From Steinernema hermaphroditum (taxonomy: Eukaryota > Nematoda > Chromadorea > Rhabditida > Steinernematidae), in assembly GCA_030435675.1 (NCBI GenBank), contig CM059625.1, positions 15,190,001 through 15,254,000 of the forward strand: a stretch of DNA of 64,000 nt, read 5' to 3'. Numbering within the stretch: position 1 is the first letter of the stretch; each line of letters starts with the position of its first letter. Both the position numbers and the translations under genes were made by a program. The notes below the pieces were generated by a model. That model had not been told where the DNA came from. It saw only the letters and a list, made by a program, of their open reading frames with translations, and did not search any database. Shown one piece after another: positions 23,013-34,103 of this stretch.

Positions 23013-25356
23013 AAGGGGTTGCTACTTAAGACAAATTCCTTTCTTTAAGAGTGATTTTCATGAAACACGCAATATAAAAACCCAAGAAACCACGAAAACA
23101 AGACCAACAGCAGACGGACTTTGGACTCGTGCACGCGTCTGCTTCAAGCGAACAACATCCAGATCACTCATGACCCTTATCTTTGTGCGTCGCATCGGGG
23201 TAGTGTAGGTTAGTAAAACTACAGATTACATCGACCACGAGTGTATCAATTCGGGCAGCAAAATGGTAAGATAGTCCAAGCACTCGTGGAAGACGGCCAA
23301 GCCCGCCCGTTTAATTAAAAGAATTGAGGACAGAGAAATGAAAGTATCAAAGAAAACAGGGAATTGCTCAGCTATTTAACCGAGAAGACGTTACAGGGGG
23401 CCGTACTTTGACCGATGCACTCGCAGTTGCGATGTAATGAAATGGGCTGATCTTCGGCGCTCGCGGATGTTTTCTGGAGCTTACTTTGCCTATGTCACGT
23501 CTGGCCGCTAGGCGTCTCGTCACAGCGCGCAAACGTCAATGATCAGCGAGATGGTGCGAAATTTTAAAAGCGCACCGATATTGCACGAGATCGGAAGATT
23601 AAACATTGGATGGGCGGGAAAGTGTTGCAGATGAGAGCACAGTCTGTGGTTGATTGCCACGAAGGCTTCCCATAAAATTCATGCGAGCGTTTTTTTTAGT
23701 CATCTGATATATCTGACTCCGCCTCAATTTAATGGCCAAACGACCTTCGTGACCATGTTGCGATTCGAATTTGTGCAACATGCTCCTCCCCGTTACGTCA
23801 CAATACACAAAGATCATTCAGGAAGTAAAGAGGGTTTTTGAGTATTGTAAAGATGTGAATCGTTAAAGCGATTGGATTCTCCTGCTGCATCAAGATGAAA
23901 GCGACTCATTTTTCGCAACAGTCATGACGCCTAGTAGAGAAGCAGAGCGAGAAATAGGTCCTACATGCTCCATTGGGAATTATATCTGGGTTCAACTTTG
24001 TGTAAGCTTGTGATATTGCAAATAAAATTCAAATTCATTGAGTAAATGTGAGTTTTGAGATCAGAACTTTGTGTTGATTACGGTTCAGTGCATTGTATTA
24101 TTTCGCATAACATAAAAAGGCATAGGAAAGCTCATCTATCATTCAATCTATTCAATGAATCAGAAAGGACTTTTAATATTGAAATAAATGTTAAAATAAA
24201 AGTACAAGGCATTTGAAAAGTACACATGTCCTGGCCATTATTCATGTCTGTACACACGTCGAGGCCAATGTAATCGAGTGTTATTGATCCGGCACATTAA
24301 GAGCGATCTTCAAAACTTAAACTCTAAGCAAACAATGCCAACAAGTCTGCATACGGGTCAGGACTGGTAGGTCCGGACTTGAGACTGTTGGCATATGTCT
24401 AGACACTACAGTTGCAATTGGCGTATAAACTAGTAACTATGCATTTGGACTTATCTGTCTAATCTTACGTTATCGGTACAATCCTCTGGGCACAATCGTT
24501 TTCTGTGCAGATGCTGTATACTAGAATCGGAATGAGAGGCTGCCATTTTGAAGCGCATCCTCTGATTCAATGGGAAAACGAAATAGATCGAAAGAATAAA
24601 TTGAAAAAGAGATGAAAGTCTACAGAAGAACGGAGCAATTACACTAAAATGGGAAATGGAGCAAGCGACGCCCATTTGGAACGACTGATTTAACGACAGT
24701 GGCTCATTTCATCATGGTGACTTTCAAAGTGTATCAACGCGCCTGGTCACCGGGAACGTACTGTCTGCTCGAACGCCAAATTGTGCCTTTGCCTTTGGGC
24801 GTCATGGGTGATGCAACAGTGAGAACAGACAGGCGCGCACGCTGGCCAATAACCTAACGCGGTTCGCGAGCAAGTGACTAACTAATCAACGCGATAAGCC
24901 TGTTGTTTGGTAAGGGAAAATAAGTGGAACCATGGAGAACAATAGCTTTGCTGGGAATGCGCCGCTCTAGAAAACAATAGCCTGTGCTGGAATGACTAAT
25001 ATTCTGCGTATAGTAATGGATGTTTTCGATATCCATATTATACAGTCAGGGAAACTCTCATGCTTGAGCGGGTTCCGTTTTATTGCGGGGTCGTAAACAG
25101 AATTGAGCTTCACAAAGTGCAAAGGCAGGAGAATGTGGCTGCTGCATGGCGAATCGCCTTTTTGTAGCAATTGTTTATAGGATGGACTTTATGGCACACA
25201 TTTCACTACAGTATTTTCGACATTTAGTAAGACCATCAAACGGATAATACATCCCCACACAATACCGATAAATAGAACTACCTTGAACTAGGAAGGGATT
25301 CCATCAATAATGAAGGAAGTGTATAGCTCTGATACATAACAACTTCGCCTAGCTAA
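23013..25356. other. 2.3 kb without a supported gene
   Basis: Only short overlapping frames were seen, none with splice partners. The stretch next to 23012 is presumably the GSKIP-like promoter. No repeat or RNA gene was recognised. Confidence 0.45.
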
Positions 25357-26316
25357 TTAACAGGGATGTCGAGAATCTGTCCAAGCACCCCTGTGAAAAT
25401 AACACACCTATGCAGAGTTCCGGTTGACATCACTCGCACATCATGTAACTTATTGGCATTGATCTATTATGGAGGAAGTGATTTCATAGGTGCTACAGAA
25501 TTGGCAACTAATGACACTTTTGACCTATTTTGGGGGTTGCATTAGTAATGAATAATGGAAAATGATAAATATAGAAAAGGAAGCGAAACCTATCTAAAGG
25601 TTACAGTTCTAAGATTTCACAGCTACTTTTGCACAAGGAAAATACACTTACGCTTCTTTATTGCGTGCCTCCTCTTGGACACGCTTCGACAATTCATTCG
25701 GAGGCATACACATGGCCGCGGCTCCACTTGCAACACCGTCCAAAATGGTCGTTTGCGCCGTCGCGAACGGGACGGGACTGTGCGCTCGGCTTGACTGGTA
25801 GACTTGCGCGGCGCTCTGCCATCGCGCTGAGCTGCAACGGAGCGTGATGAAAGCGGAAACCGGCGAAACGTTTATGCGTACTCTTGCTGACGGTAAAGCG
25901 GCGAGACGCCGAGGCTGTCGGCGAGGATGTTGGCGTTGTTAGCGCTGATAGGGGTTCCGGCTACGGGGGGACAGTCCGCATTCGGAGGCGAAATCGTCGA
26001 AGTCGGCGTGCTGCATGGCGTGGCCGTCTGCGGCGGACACGAGCACGTGGCCGTCTGCTGCGATGACGGAGCGGACATCCTAGACTGAACGAGGAACTAA
26101 TATAAGAGATGCGTTTTTTTGTCGATCTGCCGGAAGATTGTCACGCGCAAAATCGTGACCAACACGCGCTTAGGCGGCATTTAGCTGCCCGGGTGGCCCA
26201 CCCGAATTTTAAGAGAACATCGCGACACTCACGAGGCGTTTACTATTGCCGAACGACGCGGAACCGATATCGATTGAGATTTGGCGGACCTTCTTGCACT
26301 TAACGTTGCTGGCTGT
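25357..26316 (-). CDS. candidate multi-exon gene, reading frame unresolved
   Basis: Several - strand pieces look coding: 26316-26233 (KKVRQISIDIGSASFGNSK, donor GTGAGT, phase 0); from 26079 after a TCTAG acceptor, where the phase-0 frame reads VLVSAADGHAMQHADFDDFA and an ATG-started frame reads a Pro/Thr-rich peptide; 25.84-25.65 kb, where one frame reads TTILDGVASGAAAMCMPPNE then LSKRVQEEARNKEA to a consensus GTAAGT donor and another reads RRFTVSKSTHKRFAGFRFHH to a stop; and a possible last exon ending at 25357. One consistent chain uses a phase-1 junction from the FDDFASECGLSP exon into the MCMPPNE exon. RRFTV resembles a SPAK/OSR1-binding RFxV motif, but that frame may not be the real one. 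No family was recognised. Confidence 0.35.
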
Positions 26317-28656
26317 CTATCTGCTGTCGGTGAACACCGGCGGAACGTTATCACTGAAGGTCAAGTTCGATGTGCGAACATCTTTTATGTATGCGTTTTA
26401 TCGTCCCTTGTAATCTCGATTTTATCGCTGGTCTAGACCGAATGGTCCTATTGTAGTGCGTGTGCTCTACTTAAACCAGCTGATCATCGGTGTAAAGCAA
26501 ACAAAGCGAAAATAGAACATACGAAAACGTTGTAGGCCGTCCCATCCCGGAAGAAAAGTTTAAAAGCGGACAAACATTAACTATCGCTCACCAATGGTCG
26601 TACTGATTAATGTTCAGCCAGAAAAGCACCTGTTTCAAGACCAGCCGATCACGGAGATTGAGCAAAAGGCAGGTAAACGAACACTGCTCACGTCAGCGAT
26701 ATTTACTTTTTGATAGAAAACATTTTCACTTCACTGGAGAAACTAGAAGTGAAAGAAAAATAATCGTTTCTATTGTTTTTAGTTCCCAACTGGAAGCATG
26801 TATCCTGAACCTAAACACTGTATTGCATATTCTCTGTGCTATATACATAGCTAATAATCGACTCTTTTCAACAAAAAAACAATGAAAAATCACGTGTTTC
26901 TACCTTGTTATTACATGACAAACAAGGAATCACCTAAGCTTGATTCATTGACAGATCAATGATCAGAATTAAATGCGAATGGTGTCGTTCCAGAAGGTAA
27001 TTCGTCATAGACAGCGAATACAGCTTAACGGATGGCCACGTACACCGAAATGTCATTTAATATATGAATTTTAACTCAATGATAACTTATTAACTAACGG
27101 TACGATTTGGAAGCATATTTTGAGAAACGCTATCCTTAAAAAAGCAACCAGGCGACGCTCTATCCGGCCGAATGAATTGAATGCTTCAACAACTGAATTG
27201 TGTTTGTTGAACAAACAGAGCTGGCGAATAATGCATGCCCATATCCCATCGTCCCGAAAAGTTAATACTGCAAAGAACGTTGGTAACGTACGAGGAAACT
27301 ACTTATTGCACGTTTGAGAGCAATTACTACGAAGGGCGACTGCTGAAGCGAGACAAACTACAGTCGTAAAAGCTTGACCATCGCAAAGCGAAAACCGATA
27401 ACGTGACTGAGATAACTGGACTACGTGAGCTCAAAATTGGAATGCGTTCAGCTTCGAGCAGTAGGAGTAACGAATGGATGGCCGATTTACTGCCGATAAT
27501 TGTGGTGTTTAAGCGTTGCGGATGAAGCAGCTAAGCACATGCTAGACAGATGTGAAACGGAAAACAAGATCGACTCCGAGAATAGAATGTGTTGTTCTCT
27601 CTGTTGCCCAATGTCATTATGATGATGACATCCACAGCGTTCTGCTTGAAATATCGGGAAATCGGTTACTCGTCAAGCTGATTTGTTGTTTCCTAAGATA
27701 CAATTCTCAATTGCATAATGACTTTGTAGCAGATGTTTGCCTAGTCGAGAAAAGAGTAGCTTCGGGTAGCTCTCATTCTTATTGCCTTCGTTAAACACTT
27801 CTCAACCATTACCGTGTAAGTGAGGGACCATAGAACTAGGCAACAACATGGTACAATAGCTTCTGAAACTACAATATGTTGTAATCAGCTATATTTAGTG
27901 TACTTTGGAAGCTCCCACGAAAGCCATGCCACTTTTATACGGGAGTACGAAAAACAGAACCGCGTGGAATAAGTGAGAAGACGCTGAAATGGCCGTTATG
28001 GCCTATTGTCAATGTATACGCCCGCTATCGCATGTGGCGCCTTCCTATTTACGTGCAGTTTCACAATTACTAACATGTCTTTTTTCACTTGCACTTTTTC
28101 AGTTTTGTTCTTTTACAGCACCTGCGTCACAAATGTGATTAAAATATCTATGTTGTGCACAACCACAAGAAAAATTCGATCAATTTGATCCACGAGTCTT
28201 AGAAGATTCCCATCAAATGGAATAGATACAACGGGGTAGATGGTGAACTTAACTAATCGCCAGTGTATCAAGCTTGACAACAAAACGAGCAAGGCAGTCA
28301 AGACTGAGTGAATTGTACTGAGACACTTCTTTGGGTGTGGCGCAATTGACGAGGATTTTATGGACAGATTTCATCGCCACACCAGGGTGACGCCGAAGTG
28401 CTTTTGTAGTTACATGAGGAGTGGAAATCTCCTATATGCCTTTCCGTATACGTCGGTTTTTGTGTGTGTGTTTATTCTGCCCGCACGCCACAGACAAGAG
28501 CATAAAATATGGACCCATGACGAATTTAGATCGTCCCCAACGAGATGCACAAAAAGATAAGAAGCAGCCGGGTTACCACCAGTATTTGTGGAGATCCTAG
28601 TCCTTGCGTCTCTTTTCCCTTTTTGAGTCATTTTTAACCCACTTTGTAGACCATTC
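26317..28656. other. mostly intergenic; one short candidate first exon
   Basis: 26594-26672 (+) reads MVVLINVQPEKHLFQDQPIT then EIEQKA to a GTAAAC donor and may be a real first exon; an acceptor near 26782 gives only a very short continuation. The frames at 27120-27317 and 27552-27794 have no support. Nothing else was recognised. Confidence 0.3.
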
Positions 28657-29509
28657 TTGGCTGTAGTGTCTGCATCGGAAAGGCCATTAGGAACGTCTTG
28701 GCCCGAAAACTATACCAGCATTTTGGAGTTTCCGGAGAATCGACCGAAACATCATTTTCTGGTGTACCGTGGTTTGTTCGTCACCTCTGTTCCATTAGAC
28801 ATCTTTATCTTCATCTTTATATCAATATTCGTCGATGGTTTACTCACTCTCGTGAAACAGTCGGTTTTTTCGCATAGCTTCTCACCTCCTACTTACTACA
28901 CGAAGACAAAAGATGAGAGAGTGCAACAACTGTGTAATACATTGTCCTCGGCAGTCGGCAACGCCGCGACCCTAACCGTCAGCCCGGTCGGTGATGATCA
29001 CAGTTGTGCGGGAAAGTCAAAACCCGTTCTGACCGCTGGCGGCATTATGCCGATTGGCCTTGTCGCGTTTAAAACGGGACATCCTCACCGATTCCGCCAG
29101 CGTCATCGCCCGTCATCGACCAGTGGACAAAAACTTCCGCTGCGGCTCTTCCGCGCGCCTGCTAACAATAACAATAATAAAACGGGCAATTGAAAGTCCA
29201 CTCGGGCGACGCCTTCTGGAACGCCGTCGCGATTGATGCTTCCCGCAATTACGATTGCCCTGCGCACTGTGCGGTCTTCGCACCTCGCGCGCTCTTCAAA
29301 GAACTTCTCGTTTCCCTCGACGCTCTCCGCGAATCCCACATTCCGCACTCTCGCTCTCGCCGGTATTCGCTTGGTACACACGCGCTGTCGCGTCGCTGGC
29401 GATGGACAGTCGAGACCTTGACGTCTTTAACTACAGTTTCTGGGTGGGACGACACTTCCGTTGCTCGGTGCAGGTCCCGCAAATCTATACTGTTTGGCTG
29501 ATTTCATAA
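28657..29509. other. GC-rich, multi-frame open region
   Basis: Long frames overlap on both strands: + 28657-29193, + 29190-29501, + 29255-29509, - 29103-29381 and - 29249-29482. GC-rich composition lowers the stop frequency, so open frames here are weak evidence. No frame has a recognisable domain or splice pair. It may be a promoter or first-exon island. Confidence 0.3.
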
Positions 29510-30442
29510 AAATTGTTTGCAAAATGATGTCGCGAGCGGGTGAGACCCGTAATCTATCGACGTCTATGTATTTAACGTTTCAGCAACGTACGATGTCTTG
29601 AGTGCCTGAGTTCATATTGTGATAAGCGGGTTGTCAAGCATAGTATTTTTGTTAGAGACCAATGTACGACGTTTTTATTTTTGCTAGTCTGACTTCGCGC
29701 TCGGTCCCACCGCATTTCTAGTATCAACATTAATAATTCAATTCTGTAACAGTATGTTCATTACATCTTCATAGAATATTCCATTCCTTCCGTTGGGCTG
29801 TGACATTGCTCAATGGATCTTACATGACGAATGGCATTCGCTCTTCTCGTATCCTACATTTTCACCTGCTTTTTTGACACGCAATGTAACACGCTCTCTG
29901 TATCCTATTTATTGATTTTATGGCCACCATTATTTGATTGTTTCAGGCGCAAGATAACACTTTGTTGCGTGTTATTTTTGAACATGCTGATGAATTGTTT
30001 GAAATAAGTAGAGTTTATTTCTAGCACACCATTGCGGCGCTAGTACCTCAATTTTGTGTATTAGCAGTACACTTAGGCCTTTGATGACTGAACTGACTGG
30101 TCGAATAGTCCCGATATTTGCCTATCTGCGGGCCTTCAGCAGTTGAATTTTTAGAGTACATAAAACAGTAGTAGCTAACATGGGAACGGCGCCTTTCCTA
30201 CAAGATCGCATAGTTATTCCCAGCCGTTAACAGCAATATGAGCGGCATCATATTCTCACCTGCGGCCTCGCGGCGTCGGTCAACGCCACCCTCTCCGACC
30301 CCAACAGGTGTCACATTTCGTGCCGCCGCTGAGTGACCGATGAAGCGATTAACTCTTGCCTCTGCGGCCGCCTTCTCCACTATAAATTTTTGTTAGCGCC
30401 TCGAGCGTTGTGCTACGACATGCATATGAGTTGCCGACTTAC
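29510..30442. other. no supported gene
   Basis: AT-rich except for 30200-30380, where a - strand frame (NRFIGHSAAARNVTPVGV) ends at a GTGAGA donor. It sits where a downstream exon of the following - strand candidate would lie, but the phases disagree by one base. Confidence 0.3.
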
Positions 30443-30562
30443 GCTACGGCGTTTTTATATCGCTTCAATTCGTTATGCATCGCGTTGCACTCGACGTGCT
30501 GTTTGCTGAACTGATTGAATGTGTCAACAAACTGTTTCTTCGTGTAGCAGATTTGACGATCC
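30443..30562 (-). CDS. candidate exon, helical peptide
   Basis: The - strand frame reads YTKKQFVDTFNQFSKQHVEC then NAMHNELKRYKNAVA and ends at a consensus GTAAGT donor. An in-frame TAA lies a few codons upstream, so its 5' boundary is unknown. The opposite strand (30475-30912, 145 codons) is also open. The heptad-like peptide suggests a coiled coil. No family was recognised. Confidence 0.3.
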
Positions 30563-31930
30563 ACAGTTTTTTAAGCGATTTTAGGGGTGGTGAGCGGTCC
30601 GCTGAGTCCGTTAGTGTATTTCGCAATTTCTGTCGTATTGATAAGGAGACTTCTATGTCTTTCTGTTGTGGTGATGTTACAAAACGCAGACGAAATATCG
30701 GTTGTTATATTGTTGTATTGGTCGAAGGTAACCGCGTTTTTGATACATACTTTGGTGCACACAAATTCGACACTCACAGCGTTGTGCCGTTAACCTTTTC
30801 GCTGATATCATTCCAAACATGTCGTTCAACTATCCTTGAAAAGAGGCAAGATGAACTCCGACGTCTCAATAAAAGTGAGATATTATCTTTACACAGTGCG
30901 GCCTTGACATGAATTCCCCCATATCGCTACATTTTTTGTCACTTTCAAAAGGTTCCGATTTGCATCTGGAATACACTCTCAACGCTTGTCTTTGTAATCA
31001 CTGATTTTGCTAGACCTATATTTTAGAAAATCATTGTTTACGTCTGTTTTGCTTCTTTTGCCAATAACAGTGTGATGCGAAGATAAGCACACGAAGTGGA
31101 ACTTGTTTATTCGTGCCATTTGCATTGAAAATATAAATAAGCGGTGGAAGTTGAATTCGAAATTCGGAAGGCCGCGTTTAAGTAGCATGTTATTCAAAAC
31201 TATGACAATATTTTTAAAAATTCGATTGCCACTGACAATAGCTGCTTTGCAGCATCTTCTAGCAATGTAAGCTGTAGAATGATCCCTTGATTTTGTCAGA
31301 AATTAACTCAAAACAAACTGTTAATTAACAGTTCGATCGTATTGTCAGTGCACGATCATTTTTATGATCACTTCCGTCTATTTATTTTCATTTCTGTCGT
31401 AGACACATATGGCAACTTAAGTGCTTCCGAACGAGTGAGTGAGTTTTTTTGAGTCATCTTTGATGTTGCAAACCTGAAGTCAAGGTCGATAATTACCGCC
31501 ACTCAATATATCATCTACCACAACCATAAATCAGTTTTTCTCGGCAGCCGCGCTAATCTATTAATGTCGTATTCATTAATGGACCATCGGGACAATGGAG
31601 CCCCTTGAATCTCTTTTGAGCGTCCGATAAATTAGATAGGTCCATTCTTCTTTTGCGCGGTCCCATCAACGGCGACCAGAAGATCGCGACAGATGGCAAC
31701 GGCTCCAATTCCGCCGATCGCGACGGCCCACTCCGTCGGGTATTTCTTGGTGCTGTGCTCTCAACCCTCTGCTCGTCTAAGTGACCCGATGTTGTTGGAG
31801 CTAAGTGAATTCGGAGGTCGCGACTTCCTCGATTTCGCAAAAGCTTAAACCGTTTTCCTACATAGTCTTTATCAGTCATGTGAAACAATGATTTTCGCCA
31901 CTGTGTGGACCATAGCTTTCGTTGTGCGGT
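30563..31930. other. no supported gene; upstream region of microprotein gene
   Basis: Frames at 30571-30912, 30979-31197 and 31553-31888 have no splice support. 31.5-31.93 kb is GC-richer and is probably the promoter of the small gene at 31931. Confidence 0.4.
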
Positions 31931-32156
31931 ATGTCGCGACGTTTACCGGACGGAAGCGCGATCGAAGACGTCGACCGGCTGGCTGCAGCGGTGATTGCGC
32001 AAGCGGTGAAGCGCGCCAGTGAGTTCGGGCGATTAACATTCCCATACACATGTTCGTGTTTTGTTTACTTTAGCCATCGAACACCGTGTGCGTGCGCGAC
32101 AGGTTTCGACTGTTATTGCGGAGGTTGGTGCGTTGAGCGGCGATGGCGGACAGTGA
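31931..32156 (+). CDS. 56-residue microprotein with PKA-anchoring-like helix
   Basis: Two exons, 31931-32018 and 32074-32156, sum to 171 bases (56 residues plus stop), joined by a 55-base intron with donor GTGAGT and acceptor CTTTAG. Residues 14-29, VDRLAAAVIAQAVKRA, place V14, L17-A18, V21-I22, A25-V26 and A29 at exactly the spacing of the amphipathic helix by which A-kinase anchoring proteins bind the dimerised PKA regulatory subunit. Position by position it matches the designed high-affinity anchoring peptide AKAP-IS closely. The remainder (IEHRVRARQVSTVIAEVGAL) is also helical and partly basic. There is no signal peptide or membrane segment. Small AKAPs exist in vertebrates; I know of no nematode one like this. 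An in-frame ATG nine bases upstream is an alternative start. The function is inferred from the helix only. Confidence 0.55.
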
Positions 32157-34103
32157 GGCGAGCAGCGAAGAGAACATCAGCAGCCGGCGACGATCGAGAC
32201 GGGACGGTTCATTCATCAGCGACTGAACGTCCGACATTTCTCCAATGTACTCTACAGGAGTTGTCGACGACGAACGTTGTTGTTTCTCTCGTGTACATGA
32301 CGAGCAGCGCCAGTTCGAGCCGAAAATTCCAGTTCGATGATGGTCGCCACCGCTGATTGTATTGATTTTTTTGTGCCAACGGCAATTAAGCGATGATCGG
32401 GTTCGGCAAGCCGGCCAGCAGTAGTAGCAGCGAGGAGTAGCAGCCACAACGGCAGCTAACCAACAGGTTTGTCGTGTTTTGTACGCACCAAGTGCTCAAT
32501 TCGCGGTAGGATTGGCAGCGCCTCAGGCAGTATTTGCCTATCCGGTATTCAAACGCTTAGGTTAATTGGGGTCCGCGCCGTCTATTAATCACTATTATCG
32601 ACGTTTTTCTGGTGGCAGAGCTGATCGTTTCTTAGTTTAACACCCTTTCTTCATGCATCTGATAAGGTGCAGCTCATTTTCTGACGCAAAATCTGTTCGT
32701 TTGGTGAGTGGGTGATAAAATATCGTGACGCATCGAGTCAAAATATGTTGTTTCTTTACTTCTCGATCGAAAATATTTTTCTCCGCTTTATGGATATAGC
32801 AATTCGAAAGAATCCTTTGCTTGCATTGCTCAATCCGCAGTTATTTGGCAACCACGTTTCATAATTGCAAATTTCAGACTTGTCGAACCTATTTGAATAT
32901 CGTTTATGAGCCGTAAAAACTGCTGCTTCTTGCACTTTTAGTACAACAAGTTCATGTACTTTCATGTCGCTAGAAAGTGCTTAATGTTAATGTTTTTGTC
33001 GACCAAAAATATGGTCATTTTGAAAATCGCTTATGTCGGCTTTCTGCAAAGTGAGACGTTGTATTTATGGCCGCAATATATCAATTGTATCCAAATTTAG
33101 AATAATTGCTTAACGAATAGCCACTTCTAGCGCTTTCGACGAAACAGCGATTATCCCCCTCTTTCGCCATCCCTCTGTCCCTCTCAAGTGGTAATCGTAT
33201 TGAGGACTCTGATTATACACCTATTGGAGTTGCGGTCTCCCTTCTCACGCAGTTGGAGACGATCGGCAAAGAAAGAGAAATACCGGTAAAGGCGCTGCGC
33301 GGAGGAAGGCGATTAAAAAGATCGTCTCGCCAGTGGCATGCGCCTCGACCGGTGAGTCGCAGCACAGCAGCACTTGCTGTGTTCATGAATTCGCAATGGT
33401 TCGACGTCGATGCGACAAACGATCGCCGCTCGTTGTTCTCGCCTCGACGGCGTCGTTCGTTTTCAGGTTGGCTCCGTTTTTGCTTCCCTCCTTCACTGGG
33501 CCGTCCAGTCTGCGCTACAGTCAAATTTGTTACGGACGAAATGGCGAATTACACATGCAAAATATATGCATATTAAGAGCGGAGCCGGTTAACGCCGTCG
33601 CCGAGCGCACGGTTTCGCCTCTCGCTTCCTCTGCTCTTTTGCCCCTTAGTTGGGGGCGCGACCACTCAAACTGAGCTTTTTTCCGGCTGCATTGACGACT
33701 ACACGAGAACAACACATCGATTGTCTTCGCTATTCTATTTAGGCGTTAATAATCGCGCTTTGCATACATATGCGTGGAGAGCCCCCATCAGGCGCTAATA
33801 TCCGCTATTCGATACTCGTTCCGTGTGCTTCCAGTCCTCTGCGCAGCGTGTAACCTCAAGGTGTTCCAGGCGGCACATTTCGCGGCATGCGTGCTCGTGG
33901 CCTCCTTTGCTCGTATGTGTCAATAGCCTACTCATTTCAGGAAATTTCTAATTGCCTTTCGCTTGGGTAGCAGCGTTAGTCCAACTCGTCCATTTTCCTA
34001 TCCGCTTGTAGATTCCTGTCGTTTCCTCTCCTCTCTGATTGGCCGCATGTCGTAATATCGGAACTCTTCGCTTTTTAACAACTTCGATTAGCAATAAGCA
34101 ACG
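32157..34103. other. upstream region of bicd-1
   Basis: Two GC-richer blocks (32.1-32.5 and 33.2-33.7 kb) are open in several frames on both strands, with no exon structure. They are likely promoter or 5' UTR DNA of bicd-1 and 3' flank of the microprotein gene. Confidence 0.4.

Noticed and set aside
33213..33674. Overlapping frames of 100-113 codons upstream of bicd-1
   Set aside because: Open on both strands in GC-richer DNA, with no splice sites in phase and no domain; probably promoter DNA.
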